Assembly (NCBI GenBank): GCA_913043145.1 | Contig: CAJWLP010000011.1 | Coordinates: 1 to 41,550 of the forward strand | DNA: 41,550 nucleotides | Direction of reading: 5' to 3' | Origin: an uncultured Bacteroidota bacterium | GTDB lineage: Bacteria; Bacteroidota; Bacteroidia; NS11-12g; UBA9320 | In this document: in pieces, positions 34,182 to 41,447 of the stretch | Position numbering within the stretch: the first letter of the stretch is position 1 | Layout: every line of letters starts with the position of its first letter | Made by a program: the position numbers and the translations under genes | The notes under the pieces: model-generated | Database searches by the model: none | Told to the model about the DNA's origin: nothing | Seen by the model: only the letters and a program-made list of their open reading frames with translations

Positions 34182-34329
34182 TTCTACGTTATATTGCAGA
34201 TACTATAATTATCAAATAAAAGATAATAATATTATCAAACTTGCTTTTAATTAAGTTATGTATTAAAATTTAAATTCCAAATCTGTATAGATTTTTAGCA
34301 ATATTGCGTTAATGTTCACATCTTCATGA
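34182..34329. other. AT-rich spacer, no gene seen
   Basis: A divergent spacer, very AT-rich, between the YegP-like gene and the M23 gene. Apart from the two promoter candidates it holds no recognisable motif. Runs such as TAAAAGATAATAATATTATC around 34218-34235 are locally palindromic. Confidence 0.4.
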
Positions 34330-34357
34330 TTGGTGGTTTTTTGTGTCGTTAAATTTG
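34330..34357 (+). promoter_or_regulatory. Promoter for the M23 lipoprotein gene
   Basis: TTG (34330-34332), 17 bp, then TAAATTTG (34350-34357) give a full match to the Bacteroidota consensus. The predicted leader is about 10 nt before the ATG at 34374. Confidence 0.62.
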
Positions 34358-34373
34358 TTTTAAAAAAGGTGTT

Positions 34374-36197
34374 ATGCTTTTAAATAGGATGTTTGTAGGG
34401 TGTTTATTTTTGGTACTTTTAGGGTGTGGTACAGATTCTTCACAGGATTCGAATTCCAGTACTTCCGATTCAGACTCTACAAGTTTTCAAGTTTCATCAG
34501 AAAAAGAATCATTTAAAGAGGATAAAACACCTGCTCCAAAAATTGTTATAAAACCCTATAAGTTCAAACAACAAATTTATCGATATACTACCAACTATTT
34601 CGCCAATCCTCTTGATGGAGACATACTTATTTCGGGTAGTTTTTGTGAATTGAGAGGAAACCATTTTCATGCGGGTATGGATATGAGAACTGGTGGTGTT
34701 GAGGGTTGGAATGTTCGTGCATCTGCTGATGGCTATGTCGAACGTATTAAGATTAGCACACGAGGTTACGGCCGTGTTTTATATGTCCGTCATACCAATG
34801 GCTATACTACGGTATATGGGCATTTACAGCAATTTAAAGGGGCTATTGCGAATTATGTTAAAGAACGGCAGTACAAGCAACGAAAATTTGAAATTGAATT
34901 GTTTCCTAAATCAGGAGAATTGCCAGTTAAAAAAGGACAAGTCATTGCTCTTAGTGGGAATACTGGTGGAAGTGGTGGTCCACATCTGCACTTTGAAATC
35001 AGAAATCCGAGTGGACGAAGTACAAACCCGCTTTTACATGATCTTACCATTAAAGATCAATTGAAACCCGAAATTAAGCGGATTAGCATTTATAAAAGAG
35101 ATCAAAAAGTACTTCATTCATCGGGGAATTATCCATACATGACAATCAGCAAGTGGGGTGATCAAATTCAGAAGAAAAAACCAATTAAACTCAAACCTGG
35201 GAAGTATAGTTTTGGGGTATGGGCAAATGATTATTTTACAGATAAAAAAAATGTCTTGGGAATAAATTATTGTTGGATTACTGCTGACAATCAGCTGGTT
35301 TTTTCTTATCAAGTAAATAAGTTTAATTTTTCTCAAGGACGATACATCAATGCACATATCGATCCCTTTTTGAAATGGAAAGATAAAAAAACCTATGTTC
35401 GACTTTTTAAGGAGCGATTTAATCCTTTACCTTATTACCAGCAAAAAAATAATGGGAATGTGACTATTGGAGAAGGAGATTCTGTTATTATGCGATTGTA
35501 TCTTAAAGATTATGCTGGGATGGTCGATTCGGCGTCTTGGGTATTGCATGGAGATAAAAATGCAAATGAATTTACACCACCAATTGGGGGTGGAGGCGAT
35601 AAAGTCAAACGTGTAAAAAACAATACGCGAATTCAATACTTTGAATGGGATATTAACGTGCCTAAAAAATCAATTTATCATCCATTCGATTTTAAGTTGA
35701 AAATCAAAAATGCGAAGCCAGACATGCTGAGTAAGACCCTGCAAATGCATTATCCATATACCCCACTTCATTCATACATCAATGTCTCATACACTGTACC
35801 CGATAAATGGTTAAGTTATGGATCCAAATTGTGTGCATTTAGCATGGAAGGTTCAAGAAGGTATTACGAGGGTGGTGTTCTTAGCGGAAACATCCTAAAA
35901 TTCAAAACACGATCACTGGGGGAATATGCGATTGGATATGATGACATTCCTCCTACCATTAAACCAATTAAGGTGGGTAAATCTTATCGATTCAGAGTGA
36001 CGGATAATTTGACTGGTGTAAAAAGTTTTACCTGTTCCATTAATGACAAATGGATTCTAGCTGAATATGAACCTAAGACCAATATTATATCAGGAATCAT
36101 TCCTAATTGGATTAAACCTGGGGAGTATATGCTCAAACTGATTGTAAACGACAATCGAAATAATAAATCACAATTTGAGCAAAAGATTGTACTTTGA
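34374..36197 (+). CDS. M23 family peptidoglycan endopeptidase, lipoprotein
   Basis: A 607-residue lipoprotein with lipobox LLGC at Cys18, then a serine/aspartate-rich linker (20-55). Its LytM/M23 domain covers about 80-210 with zinc ligands His99 and Asp103 (HFHAGMD), and His204-x-His206 (GPHLHFE), plus VRHTNGYTTVYGHL. The motifs look intact, so it should cut peptidoglycan cross-bridges at the outer membrane. The long C-terminal part (220-607) is rich in beta strands and I do not recognise it; it may bind a partner or glycan. Transcription is from its own promoter, and bcp follows with its own promoter. Confidence 0.9.
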   Translation: MLLNRMFVGCLFLVLLGCGTDSSQDSNSSTSDSDSTSFQVSSEKESFKEDKTPAPKIVIKPYKFKQQIYRYTTNYFANPLDGDILISGSFCELRGNHFHAGMDMRTGGVEGWNVRASADGYVERIKISTRGYGRVLYVRHTNGYTTVYGHLQQFKGAIANYVKERQYKQRKFEIELFPKSGELPVKKGQVIALSGNTGGSGGPHLHFEIRNPSGRSTNPLLHDLTIKDQLKPEIKRISIYKRDQKVLHSSGNYPYMTISKWGDQIQKKKPIKLKPGKYSFGVWANDYFTDKKNVLGINYCWITADNQLVFSYQVNKFNFSQGRYINAHIDPFLKWKDKKTYVRLFKERFNPLPYYQQKNNGNVTIGEGDSVIMRLYLKDYAGMVDSASWVLHGDKNANEFTPPIGGGGDKVKRVKNNTRIQYFEWDINVPKKSIYHPFDFKLKIKNAKPDMLSKTLQMHYPYTPLHSYINVSYTVPDKWLSYGSKLCAFSMEGSRRYYEGGVLSGNILKFKTRSLGEYAIGYDDIPPTIKPIKVGKSYRFRVTDNLTGVKSFTCSINDKWILAEYEPKTNIISGIIPNWIKPGEYMLKLIVNDNRNNKSQFEQKIVL

Positions 36198-36220
36198 TAA
36201 TCTAAGTTTCAATAATTTTG
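36193..36220 (+). promoter_or_regulatory. bcp promoter
   Basis: TTTG (36193-36196), 16 bp, then TAATTTTG (36213-36220). The -7 element is exact and ends 10 bp before the ATG at 36231, predicting a leader of about 4 nt. The -33 element overlaps the stop codon of the M23 gene. Confidence 0.5.
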
Positions 36221-36230
36221 TTGAACTATT

Positions 36231-36686
36231 ATGAGTAATATAAAACAAGGAGATAAGGCCCCAGAATTTACAGGAGTTAATCAGAATGGAGATGCAGTTT
36301 CACTTTCGAGATATGCAGGTAAAAAATTACTACTCTATTTTTATCCCAAGGATGATACTCCAGGGTGTACTGCTGAAGCATGTAACTTGAGAGATAACTA
36401 TGATCAGTTTTTGAGTAAAGGATATGCTATTTTAGGTGTGAGTCCAGATAGTGAAAAAAAGCACCAAAAGTTTATTGAAAAGTATGATTTGCCTTTTGAT
36501 TTACTAGCAGATACTGAAAAAGAAACCTGTGAAATGTTCGGTGTTTGGGTAAAGAAAAGTATGTATGGTAGAGAATATATGGGTGTGGCACGTACGACTT
36601 TTATTATTGACGAAAATGGAGTTATTGAAGAAGTGATTTCCAAAGTCAAAACCAAGGAACACACTGACCAGATTTTGAAAGCATAA
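36231..36686 (+). CDS. bcp: Thioredoxin-dependent peroxiredoxin (BCP type)
   Basis: This 151-residue atypical 2-Cys peroxiredoxin reduces peroxides using thioredoxin. The active-site motif YPKDDTPGCTAEACNLRD has the peroxidatic Cys followed five residues later by the resolving Cys, as in E. coli BCP. The RTTFIIDENGVI strand near the end is typical. The start is ATG at 36231. A bidirectional terminator follows and separates it from convergent ssb. Confidence 0.96.
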   Translation: MSNIKQGDKAPEFTGVNQNGDAVSLSRYAGKKLLLYFYPKDDTPGCTAEACNLRDNYDQFLSKGYAILGVSPDSEKKHQKFIEKYDLPFDLLADTEKETCEMFGVWVKKSMYGREYMGVARTTFIIDENGVIEEVISKVKTKEHTDQILKA

Positions 36687-36717
36687 AAAAAACCAATCGC
36701 TCAGCGAGTGGTTTTTT
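36685..36717. terminator. Bidirectional terminator, bcp / ssb
   Basis: A hairpin AACCA-A-TCGC with loop TCA pairs with GCGA-G-TGGTT, giving two stems of 4-5 bp around an A/G mismatch, preceded by a run of eight A and followed by a run of T. The flanking runs let it act in both directions, which suits the convergent arrangement of bcp and ssb. Confidence 0.8.
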
Positions 36718-36735
36718 ATTTAAAGAAGAATTATT

Positions 36736-37101
36736 TTAGAAAGGGATTTCTTCTTTTTTACTTTGAGTTTTGGGAGTTAAAATTAAAAAATCTGAGGTGA
36801 CAATTTCAGTAATGTAACGTTTATTGCCCTCTTTGTCATCCCAACTTCGGTTTGTTAATTTTCCTTCCACAAGTACTTCTTTTCCCTTGCTAAGTAGTTC
36901 TTCCATCAGAGAAGCTGTTTTGCCCCACGCGACAATGTTGTGCCATTGGGTGTCTTGCACCTTTTCTCCTTTTTGATTTTTGTAAACCTCATTCGTAGCA
37001 AGTGTAAATTTAGCGACTTTTCTTCCTCCATCGAGTTCTTTAACTTCTGGCTTCATTCCTAGGTTTCCGATCAATTGTACTTTGTTTTTTAATGCGTTCA
37101 T
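36736..37101 (-). CDS. ssb: Single-stranded DNA-binding protein
   Basis: This 121-residue OB-fold protein coats single-stranded DNA in replication, recombination and repair. It shows the typical opening MNALKNKVQLIGNLG, the central QWHNIVAWGKTA strand, EVLVEGKLTNRSW, and the acidic C-terminal tip EEIPF that recruits partner proteins, equivalent to the E. coli DDDIPF. The linker is short. It is transcribed toward the bidirectional terminator. I found no exact TAnnTTTG promoter, but the upstream spacer is rich in inverted repeats. Confidence 0.95.
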   Translation of the reverse strand: MNALKNKVQLIGNLGMKPEVKELDGGRKVAKFTLATNEVYKNQKGEKVQDTQWHNIVAWGKTASLMEELLSKGKEVLVEGKLTNRSWDDKEGNKRYITEIVTSDFLILTPKTQSKKEEIPF

Positions 37102-37343
37102 AATAATTGTTAAGTGATTAAATTGTTTTGTTTAGTGTCCCATGTGAGACGATTATTATATGTAGTTAATTCTGCTGTTCCTTTTGAACAACACTACAAA
37201 TTGAATGCATGCACCAAACAATATGATTATTTTAAGTACTTACTTACGTTTATAATCGCTTGTAAGCACTTGCAAGTAATTTAAATGAATCATTATGAAA
37301 TGATTATATTCATTTTAGTAATCATTTCATCATTTTTATAAGC
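37102..37343. other. Palindrome-rich spacer upstream of ssb, no gene
   Basis: No gene is seen. A perfect 10-bp palindrome ACTTGCAAGT lies within a CTTGTAAG-CA-CTTGCAAG direct-repeat-like pattern near 37259-37278. A degenerate palindrome GTGTCCCATGTGAGAC lies near 37136-37151, about 35 bp from ssb. I found no exact TAnnTTTG on the minus strand for ssb, so its promoter is not identified. Confidence 0.45.
37295..37330. repeat. 12-bp inverted repeat
   Basis: ATGAAATGATTA (37295-37306) and TAATCATTTCAT (37319-37330) are exact reverse complements with 12 bp between them. An 8-bp pair, AAATGAAT (37283-37290) and ATTCATTT (37308-37315), overlaps it, so alternative folds are possible. It lies between the tonB terminator and the ssb upstream region. 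Confidence 0.7.
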
Positions 37344-37374
37344 AAAAAAAATCCCCTTGCAGATGCAAAGGGAT
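37344..37374 (-). terminator. Intrinsic terminator after tonB
   Basis: On the minus strand ATCCCTTTGC with loop ATCT pairs with GCAAGGGGAT (10 bp, one T-G pair), followed by a run of seven or eight T. It lies 22 nt after the tonB stop codon. Confidence 0.85.
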
Positions 37375-37396
37375 CTATGATATCTGAACAAAAAAT

Positions 37397-38074
37397 TTAA
37401 AATATTTGGAATTTCACCGGAATTCTAAATCGCATATTTACTGATTTGTCACGCTGTTTTGCAGGACGCCATTTGCCAGAAGTTAATTTGATTACTCGCA
37501 TCGCTTCATCTTCTAGGCCAAATCCTTTTTTTCTACCCAAAATTGTTACATCTCGTACTCGACCACTTTTATCGACCACAAACATTACGTTTACCGTACC
37601 CTGCATGTCATTTTCTAATGCCATTGGTGGGAATGTTATGTTTTCAGCGATAAATCGTTGAAGACCGGCATCGCCACCAGGGAAAGATGCTTTTTCAGAT
37701 ACATCGAAGATTTCAAAAACTTCATTGGTTTCTTCTGGTTCTTCCTCTTCTTGTTCATAAATCTCCATCTCTGTATCCTGATCGATTTCATTGTCTTCAA
37801 TCTCAGGTTGATCCTCTTCAATTTCCTCATCATCTTCTACCACTTCAATTTCTGGTGGAGGAGGTGGAGGAGGTGGTTTTTTCTCTTGAACAGTGTTTTC
37901 CATAACAACTAGGTCTTCCTCTATAATGATGTTTTCTAATTGATCTGGTCTATCATCATAAATTCTATATGAGAAAGCTCCAAAAACAACCAATAAAGAA
38001 AAAGCAAGTCCGGCTAGGAAGAAGTCAATTCTTTTGTTTTTAACTTCAGGTTTTGGATACTTTTTAACTTCCAT
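37397..38074 (-). CDS. tonB: Energy transducer TonB
   Basis: A 225-residue TonB-family protein that couples inner-membrane proton force to outer-membrane receptors. It has an N-terminal membrane helix (about 18-36), a proline octad at residues 67-74, then a strongly acidic linker (75-125, mostly Glu and Asp), and a C-terminal TonB domain (about 140-225) with FIAENITFPPMALENDMQGTVNVMFVVDKSGRV and the final RFRIPVKFQI strand. Such acidic linkers are common in Bacteroidota TonB proteins. No exbB or exbD is in the window. It has its own promoter and terminator. Confidence 0.9.
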   Translation of the reverse strand: MEVKKYPKPEVKNKRIDFFLAGLAFSLLVVFGAFSYRIYDDRPDQLENIIIEEDLVVMENTVQEKKPPPPPPPPEIEVVEDDEEIEEDQPEIEDNEIDQDTEMEIYEQEEEEPEETNEVFEIFDVSEKASFPGGDAGLQRFIAENITFPPMALENDMQGTVNVMFVVDKSGRVRDVTILGRKKGFGLEDEAMRVIKLTSGKWRPAKQRDKSVNMRFRIPVKFQIF

Positions 38075-38087
38075 GTGATTTGTAATT

Positions 38088-38095
38088 CAAAATTA
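38088..38095 (-). promoter_or_regulatory. -7 element for tonB
   Basis: The minus strand reads TAATTTTG, an exact match, ending 13 bp before the ATG at 38074 and predicting a leader of about 7 nt. No good -33 element is visible. Confidence 0.45.
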
Positions 38096-38113
38096 ACGTA
38101 AAAAATTTATACC

Positions 38114-38518
38114 TTAATTACCTTTCTGCTGAAAAGGTAAATACTTTTTAATTAACGGTATTGAATTTTGTGTTATTGTCAAAAATATAATTCCTAGAAT
38201 GCACCCTAATGTGTTTGCAATCATATCATCAATTTCATAACTCCTACCTATATTCATTGTGCTTTGCATAAATTCAATGAGGATGCCATAGATAATACCG
38301 ATTAGAAGAATGACTAGTTTATTTTTCCGATTTATCTTTTTTAGGTTTATTGCACAAAGTTGGACAAATACAAAGTACAGAACAAGGTGAATAAGTTTAT
38401 CCAAACCAAATAAACTTTGGAAGGTAAACGGTTTAAAAAGTGATGGAGGTAACAAGCAAGAACTAGCTATGAAGGCTGTCCAAATTATGGCGAGTATTCG
38501 TGCTCGTTTGAGCTTCAT
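38114..38518 (-). CDS. VanZ-like family membrane protein
   Basis: A 134-residue protein with four predicted membrane helices and VanZ-like marks: the DKLIHLVLYFVF motif, the GIIYGILIEFMQ segment, and GRSYEIDDMIANTLGCILG. VanZ relatives are associated with low-level teicoplanin resistance in enterococci, but in Bacteroidota the function is not known. It begins 14 nt after gcvH and is probably co-transcribed with it and accD. No start ambiguity is apparent. Confidence 0.85.
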   Translation of the reverse strand: MKLKRARILAIIWTAFIASSCLLPPSLFKPFTFQSLFGLDKLIHLVLYFVFVQLCAINLKKINRKNKLVILLIGIIYGILIEFMQSTMNIGRSYEIDDMIANTLGCILGIIFLTITQNSIPLIKKYLPFQQKGN

Positions 38519-38532
38519 ATGGTGTGGTAGAT

Positions 38533-38913
38533 TTATTGTCCGATTAGGGATTTGTATGCATTTGCATCCATCAAACCATCCACCTCAGACAAATCAGAGG
38601 CTTTGATTTTGACCATCCAGCCATTTTCATAAGGAGATTCATTAACACTTTCAGGTGCATCTTCAAGATCAGAATTAATGGCAACAATTTCTCCACTTAT
38701 AGGCATAAACAAGTCTGATACTGTTTTTACAGCTTCAATTGTACCAAATACTTCATTTTGGTCGAGGGTTTCACCTTCTGTTTCGATTTCAACAAATACA
38801 ATGTCTCCTAACTCACTTTGGGCAAATTCAGTTACGCCAATTGTTGCAACATCGCCCTCCATAGACACCCACTCGTGTTCTTTTGTGTATTTTAAATTTT
38901 CGGGGAAATTCAT
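38533..38913 (-). CDS. gcvH: Glycine cleavage system H protein
   Basis: GcvH carries the aminomethyl group on a lipoyl arm between the P, T and L proteins. At 126 residues it is the usual size. The lipoylated lysine is Lys63 in GTIEAVKTVSDLFMPISGE, and the opening ENLKYTKEHEWV matches the family. The genes for GcvP and GcvT are not in the window. It sits 23 nt after accD and 14 nt before the VanZ-like gene. Confidence 0.97.
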   Translation of the reverse strand: MNFPENLKYTKEHEWVSMEGDVATIGVTEFAQSELGDIVFVEIETEGETLDQNEVFGTIEAVKTVSDLFMPISGEIVAINSDLEDAPESVNESPYENGWMVKIKASDLSEVDGLMDANAYKSLIGQ

Positions 38914-38936
38914 CTTTTAATCAATTCTAATTACAG

Positions 38937-39803
38937 TTATGCTTTTGCTAAGCGTTTATGAGTTCCAAATATATTAAGAACGTTGTGTATTTTTTCTTTT
39001 AAGTCTTTTCTTTCTACGATAAAATCTACAAATCCCTTTTCTTGCAAAAATTCAGAGCGTTGAAATCCTTTTGGAAGGTCTTTGCCAATTGTTTCTTTAA
39101 TAACTCGTGGTCCTGCAAATCCAATTAATGCTTTTGGTTCAGCAATATTTACATCTCCAAGCATAGCAAATGAAGCAGTGATTCCTCCAGTTGTTGGATC
39201 AGTAAGTACAGATATGTAAGGTAGTTTTTCTTCGGCAAGAAGAGCAAGTTTTGCGGATGTTTTTGCCATTTGCATAAGTGAAAAAGCGGCTTCCATCATT
39301 CGGGCACCTCCACTTTTGGAAATGATAATCATCGGAATTTTTAGTTCAATAGCTTTATCAATAGATCGAGCAATTTTTTCACCTACTACCGAACCCATAG
39401 AACCACCAATGAAAGCAAAATCCATAACCGCCATAGAAACTTTTAAACCACCGATTTTTCCAATAGCTGTTCTAACCGCATCAGTTAAACCACTTTTGGA
39501 TTTTGAGGCTTCTACTCGATCAGGATATGTTTTTGTATCCTTAAATTTCAGAGGATCACCAGAACTTAGATTGACGTCTAACTCTTTGAATTTACCTTCG
39601 TCAAAAAGAATGGCAAAGTATTCCTTTGATCCAATTCGTTCGTGATGACCGCAATTCGGACACACACATAAATTAAGCTCAAATTCCTTTGTACTAGTCG
39701 GAGTTTTACATAGCTTACATTTATACCAAAGTCCGTCAGGGGTAGGTTTTTTGTCTTTTGTTTCTGTTCGAATTCCTTCTGTTGCTCGCTTAAACCAACT
39801 CAT
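38937..39803 (-). CDS. accD: Acetyl-CoA carboxylase carboxyltransferase beta subunit
   Basis: AccD makes malonyl-CoA together with AccA, the first committed step of fatty acid synthesis. The 288 residues have an N-terminal zinc ribbon with Cys29, Cys32, Cys48 and Cys51 (CKLC...CPNC), then the crotonase-like carboxyltransferase domain with [36 protein letters not shown] and [13 protein letters not shown]. The ATG at 39803 lies 44 bp downstream of an exact -7 element set within a palindrome. gcvH follows after 23 nt. Confidence 0.97.
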   Translation of the reverse strand: MSWFKRATEGIRTETKDKKPTPDGLWYKCKLCKTPTSTKEFELNLCVCPNCGHHERIGSKEYFAILFDEGKFKELDVNLSSGDPLKFKDTKTYPDRVEASKSKSGLTDAVRTAIGKIGGLKVSMAVMDFAFIGGSMGSVVGEKIARSIDKAIELKIPMIIISKSGGARMMEAAFSLMQMAKTSAKLALLAEEKLPYISVLTDPTTGGITASFAMLGDVNIAEPKALIGFAGPRVIKETIGKDLPKGFQRSEFLQEKGFVDFIVERKDLKEKIHNVLNIFGTHKRLAKA

Positions 39804-39847
39804 ATTGAATGCTTTTTATCATTACAAATTAATGCAGTATAGCAGAG

Positions 39848-39855
39848 CAAATGTA
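39848..39855 (-). promoter_or_regulatory. accD -7 element within a 12-bp palindrome
   Basis: On the minus strand TACATTTG is an exact -7 match, predicting a start near 39841. AAATGTACATTT at 39849-39860 is a perfect 12-bp palindrome that covers most of this element, a likely operator if any regulator binds here. No -33 element is clear. Confidence 0.5.
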
Positions 39856-39871
39856 CATTTTTTTTAATACC

Positions 39872-39879
39872 TACCTTTG
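39872..39879 (+). promoter_or_regulatory. -7 element for the GNAT gene
   Basis: TACCTTTG is an exact match ending 6 bp before the ATG at 39886. The predicted start site falls on or within a base or two of the ATG. It lies 16 bp from the accD -7 element on the other strand. Confidence 0.5.
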
Positions 39880-39885
39880 TATTTT

Positions 39886-40326
39886 ATGGATAAAGAAATA
39901 ATTGTTAAAGTTGCTGATTCTCCTCAATCCATGGAGGCTATTTTTGATGTTCGTAGAGCAGTATTTGTAATTGAACAGTCTGTGAGTGAAGAGGAAGAGT
40001 ATGATGAGTTTGAATCTTCGAGTACTCATCTTTTTGCAACTTACGACAATCGCGTAGTGGGTACCTGTAGATTTCGTAATACAAGTCAGGGAACTAAGCT
40101 TGAACGTTTTGCGGTACTCAAGGAGTACAGGACTCAATCCGTTGGTGCATCTTTACTCAAAGCGGCTTTAGCTGCAGTAGATCATGATCGAATGATTTAT
40201 TTACACGCTCAAGTTCAGGTGGTTGAGTTTTACAACAAATATGGGTTTAGTCCCTTGGGCAATCAATTTGAAGAAGCAGGTATTCAGCATTTTAAAATGA
40301 TATATTCAGCCGATAATTTGCAATAA
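39886..40326 (+). CDS. GNAT family N-acetyltransferase (ElaA-like)
   Basis: A 146-residue acetyl-CoA-dependent acetyltransferase. It has IFDVRRAVFVIEQSVSEEEEYDEFE near the start, as in ElaA-type GNAT proteins, a GTCRFRNTSQGTKLERFAVLKEYRTQSVGASLLKAAL acetyl-CoA-binding stretch, and the FYNKYGFSPLGNQFEEAGIQHFKM ending. The acyl acceptor is unknown. An in-frame TTG at 39877 lies inside the promoter element TACCTTTG, so ATG at 39886 is the start. It is divergent from accD. Confidence 0.88.
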   Translation: MDKEIIVKVADSPQSMEAIFDVRRAVFVIEQSVSEEEEYDEFESSSTHLFATYDNRVVGTCRFRNTSQGTKLERFAVLKEYRTQSVGASLLKAALAAVDHDRMIYLHAQVQVVEFYNKYGFSPLGNQFEEAGIQHFKMIYSADNLQ

Positions 40327-40349
40327 ATCGTGTTTCATTCTCGTTGACT

Positions 40350-40357
40350 TACATTTG
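40350..40357 (+). promoter_or_regulatory. -7 element for galE
   Basis: TACATTTG is an exact match ending 8 bp before the ATG at 40366, predicting a leader of about 2 nt. The nearest TTG (40344-40346) is too close to be a -33 element. Confidence 0.45.
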
Positions 40358-40365
40358 CTACACAC

Positions 40366-41376
40366 ATGAAAAAAATACTCGTTACAGGTGGGCTTGGATA
40401 CATAGGAAGCCATACTGTAGTTGAACTTCAATCTGCAGGTTATGATGTAGTCGTAATTGACAATTTAGATAATTCGACAGAAGAAGTAAAAGAACGAATC
40501 GTTTCGATATCTGGTCGTTCGATTGACTTGGTCATTGGAGATGTGAATGATCAAACAATCATGAATCGAATTTTTAAGGAACATGATTTTTATGGGGTGG
40601 TTCATTTTGCGGCATACAAGGCCGTTGGAGAGTCAGTTGATAACCCAATTAAATACTATGAAAATAATGTTTCAGGGTTAATTACCCTTTTGGGAGCCAT
40701 GGAAAGGCATGGCGTTCAAAATTTAATCTTTTCTTCGAGTTGTACAGTTTATGGAATAGCTGATGATTTGCCTGTGACAGAAGACACTCCCATAAAAAGT
40801 GCTGAAAGCCCCTACGGAACCACTAAAATAATTGGTGAAGAAATTATTCAGGATTATGCAAAACACAAAAATATTAAGACCGTTTTGTTGCGGTATTTTA
40901 ATCCAGTTGGAGCCCATCCTTCTGCCCAAATTGGTGAATTGCCGAATGGTGTGCCTAGTAATTTAGTACCCTACATTATGCAGACTGCAGCCGGTATTCG
41001 AGAGCAGTTAGTGATTCATGGAAATGATTATAATACATCTGACGGTACGTGTATTCGAGACTATATCCACGTAGTAGATTTAGCAAAAGCCCATGTGAAG
41101 GCTATGACATTTGCAGATAAGATGCCTAATTCTGTGGATGTATTCAATGTAGGAACGGGTCATGGTTCTACTGTTTTGGAGGTGGTTAAAGCTTTTGAAG
41201 AACGATGCAACATACGTTTGAATTACAGAATCGGACCAAGGAGAGAGGGTGATGTAGAACAAATTTTTGCGGATACTCACAAAATAAATGATGTGCTTCA
41301 ATGGCAAGCGGAGTATGACTTACACGACATGATATACCATGCTTGGATGTGGCAAAAAAGGATTTCTAGAAAATAA
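40366..41376 (+). CDS. galE: UDP-glucose 4-epimerase
   Basis: GalE interconverts UDP-glucose and UDP-galactose with bound NAD, feeding sugar catabolism and envelope polysaccharides. The 336 residues have the Rossmann motif VTGGLGYIGSH, IDNLDNS, the VVHFAAYKAVGES stretch, the catalytic Ser in FSSSCTVYG, the Tyr-x3-Lys pair in SPYGTTK, LRYFNPVGAHPSAQIGE, and CIRDYIHVVDLA. All are intact and the length is standard. It ends with a short spacer before a secreted protein. Confidence 0.97.
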   Translation: MKKILVTGGLGYIGSHTVVELQSAGYDVVVIDNLDNSTEEVKERIVSISGRSIDLVIGDVNDQTIMNRIFKEHDFYGVVHFAAYKAVGESVDNPIKYYENNVSGLITLLGAMERHGVQNLIFSSSCTVYGIADDLPVTEDTPIKSAESPYGTTKIIGEEIIQDYAKHKNIKTVLLRYFNPVGAHPSAQIGELPNGVPSNLVPYIMQTAAGIREQLVIHGNDYNTSDGTCIRDYIHVVDLAKAHVKAMTFADKMPNSVDVFNVGTGHGSTVLEVVKAFEERCNIRLNYRIGPRREGDVEQIFADTHKINDVLQWQAEYDLHDMIYHAWMWQKRISRK

Positions 41377-41447
41377 ATTTAAATAAATTTCAACCCTATA
41401 ATGAAAACACTCGTATATGTTAGTAAATAACAAAAAAATTAGAAATT

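Noticed and set aside
37261-37330. Possible CRISPR-like or origin-like repeat cluster
   Set aside because: The repeats are few, unequal and palindromic, with no spacer regularity, no cas genes, and no dnaA or DnaA-box set.
37636-37912. Open frames on both strands over the tonB linker rich in Phe, Leu and Trp or in Lys and Arg
   Set aside because: They are out-of-frame readings of the proline and Glu/Asp codon runs of TonB, a composition effect.
37397-38074. Acidic TonB linker as a novel feature
   Set aside because: Proline runs followed by Glu/Asp-rich linkers are common in Bacteroidota TonB proteins.
41401-41430. Nine-codon open frame MKTLVYVSK before the last gene
   Set aside because: Too short to support; could be a leader peptide, but nothing around it suggests attenuation.
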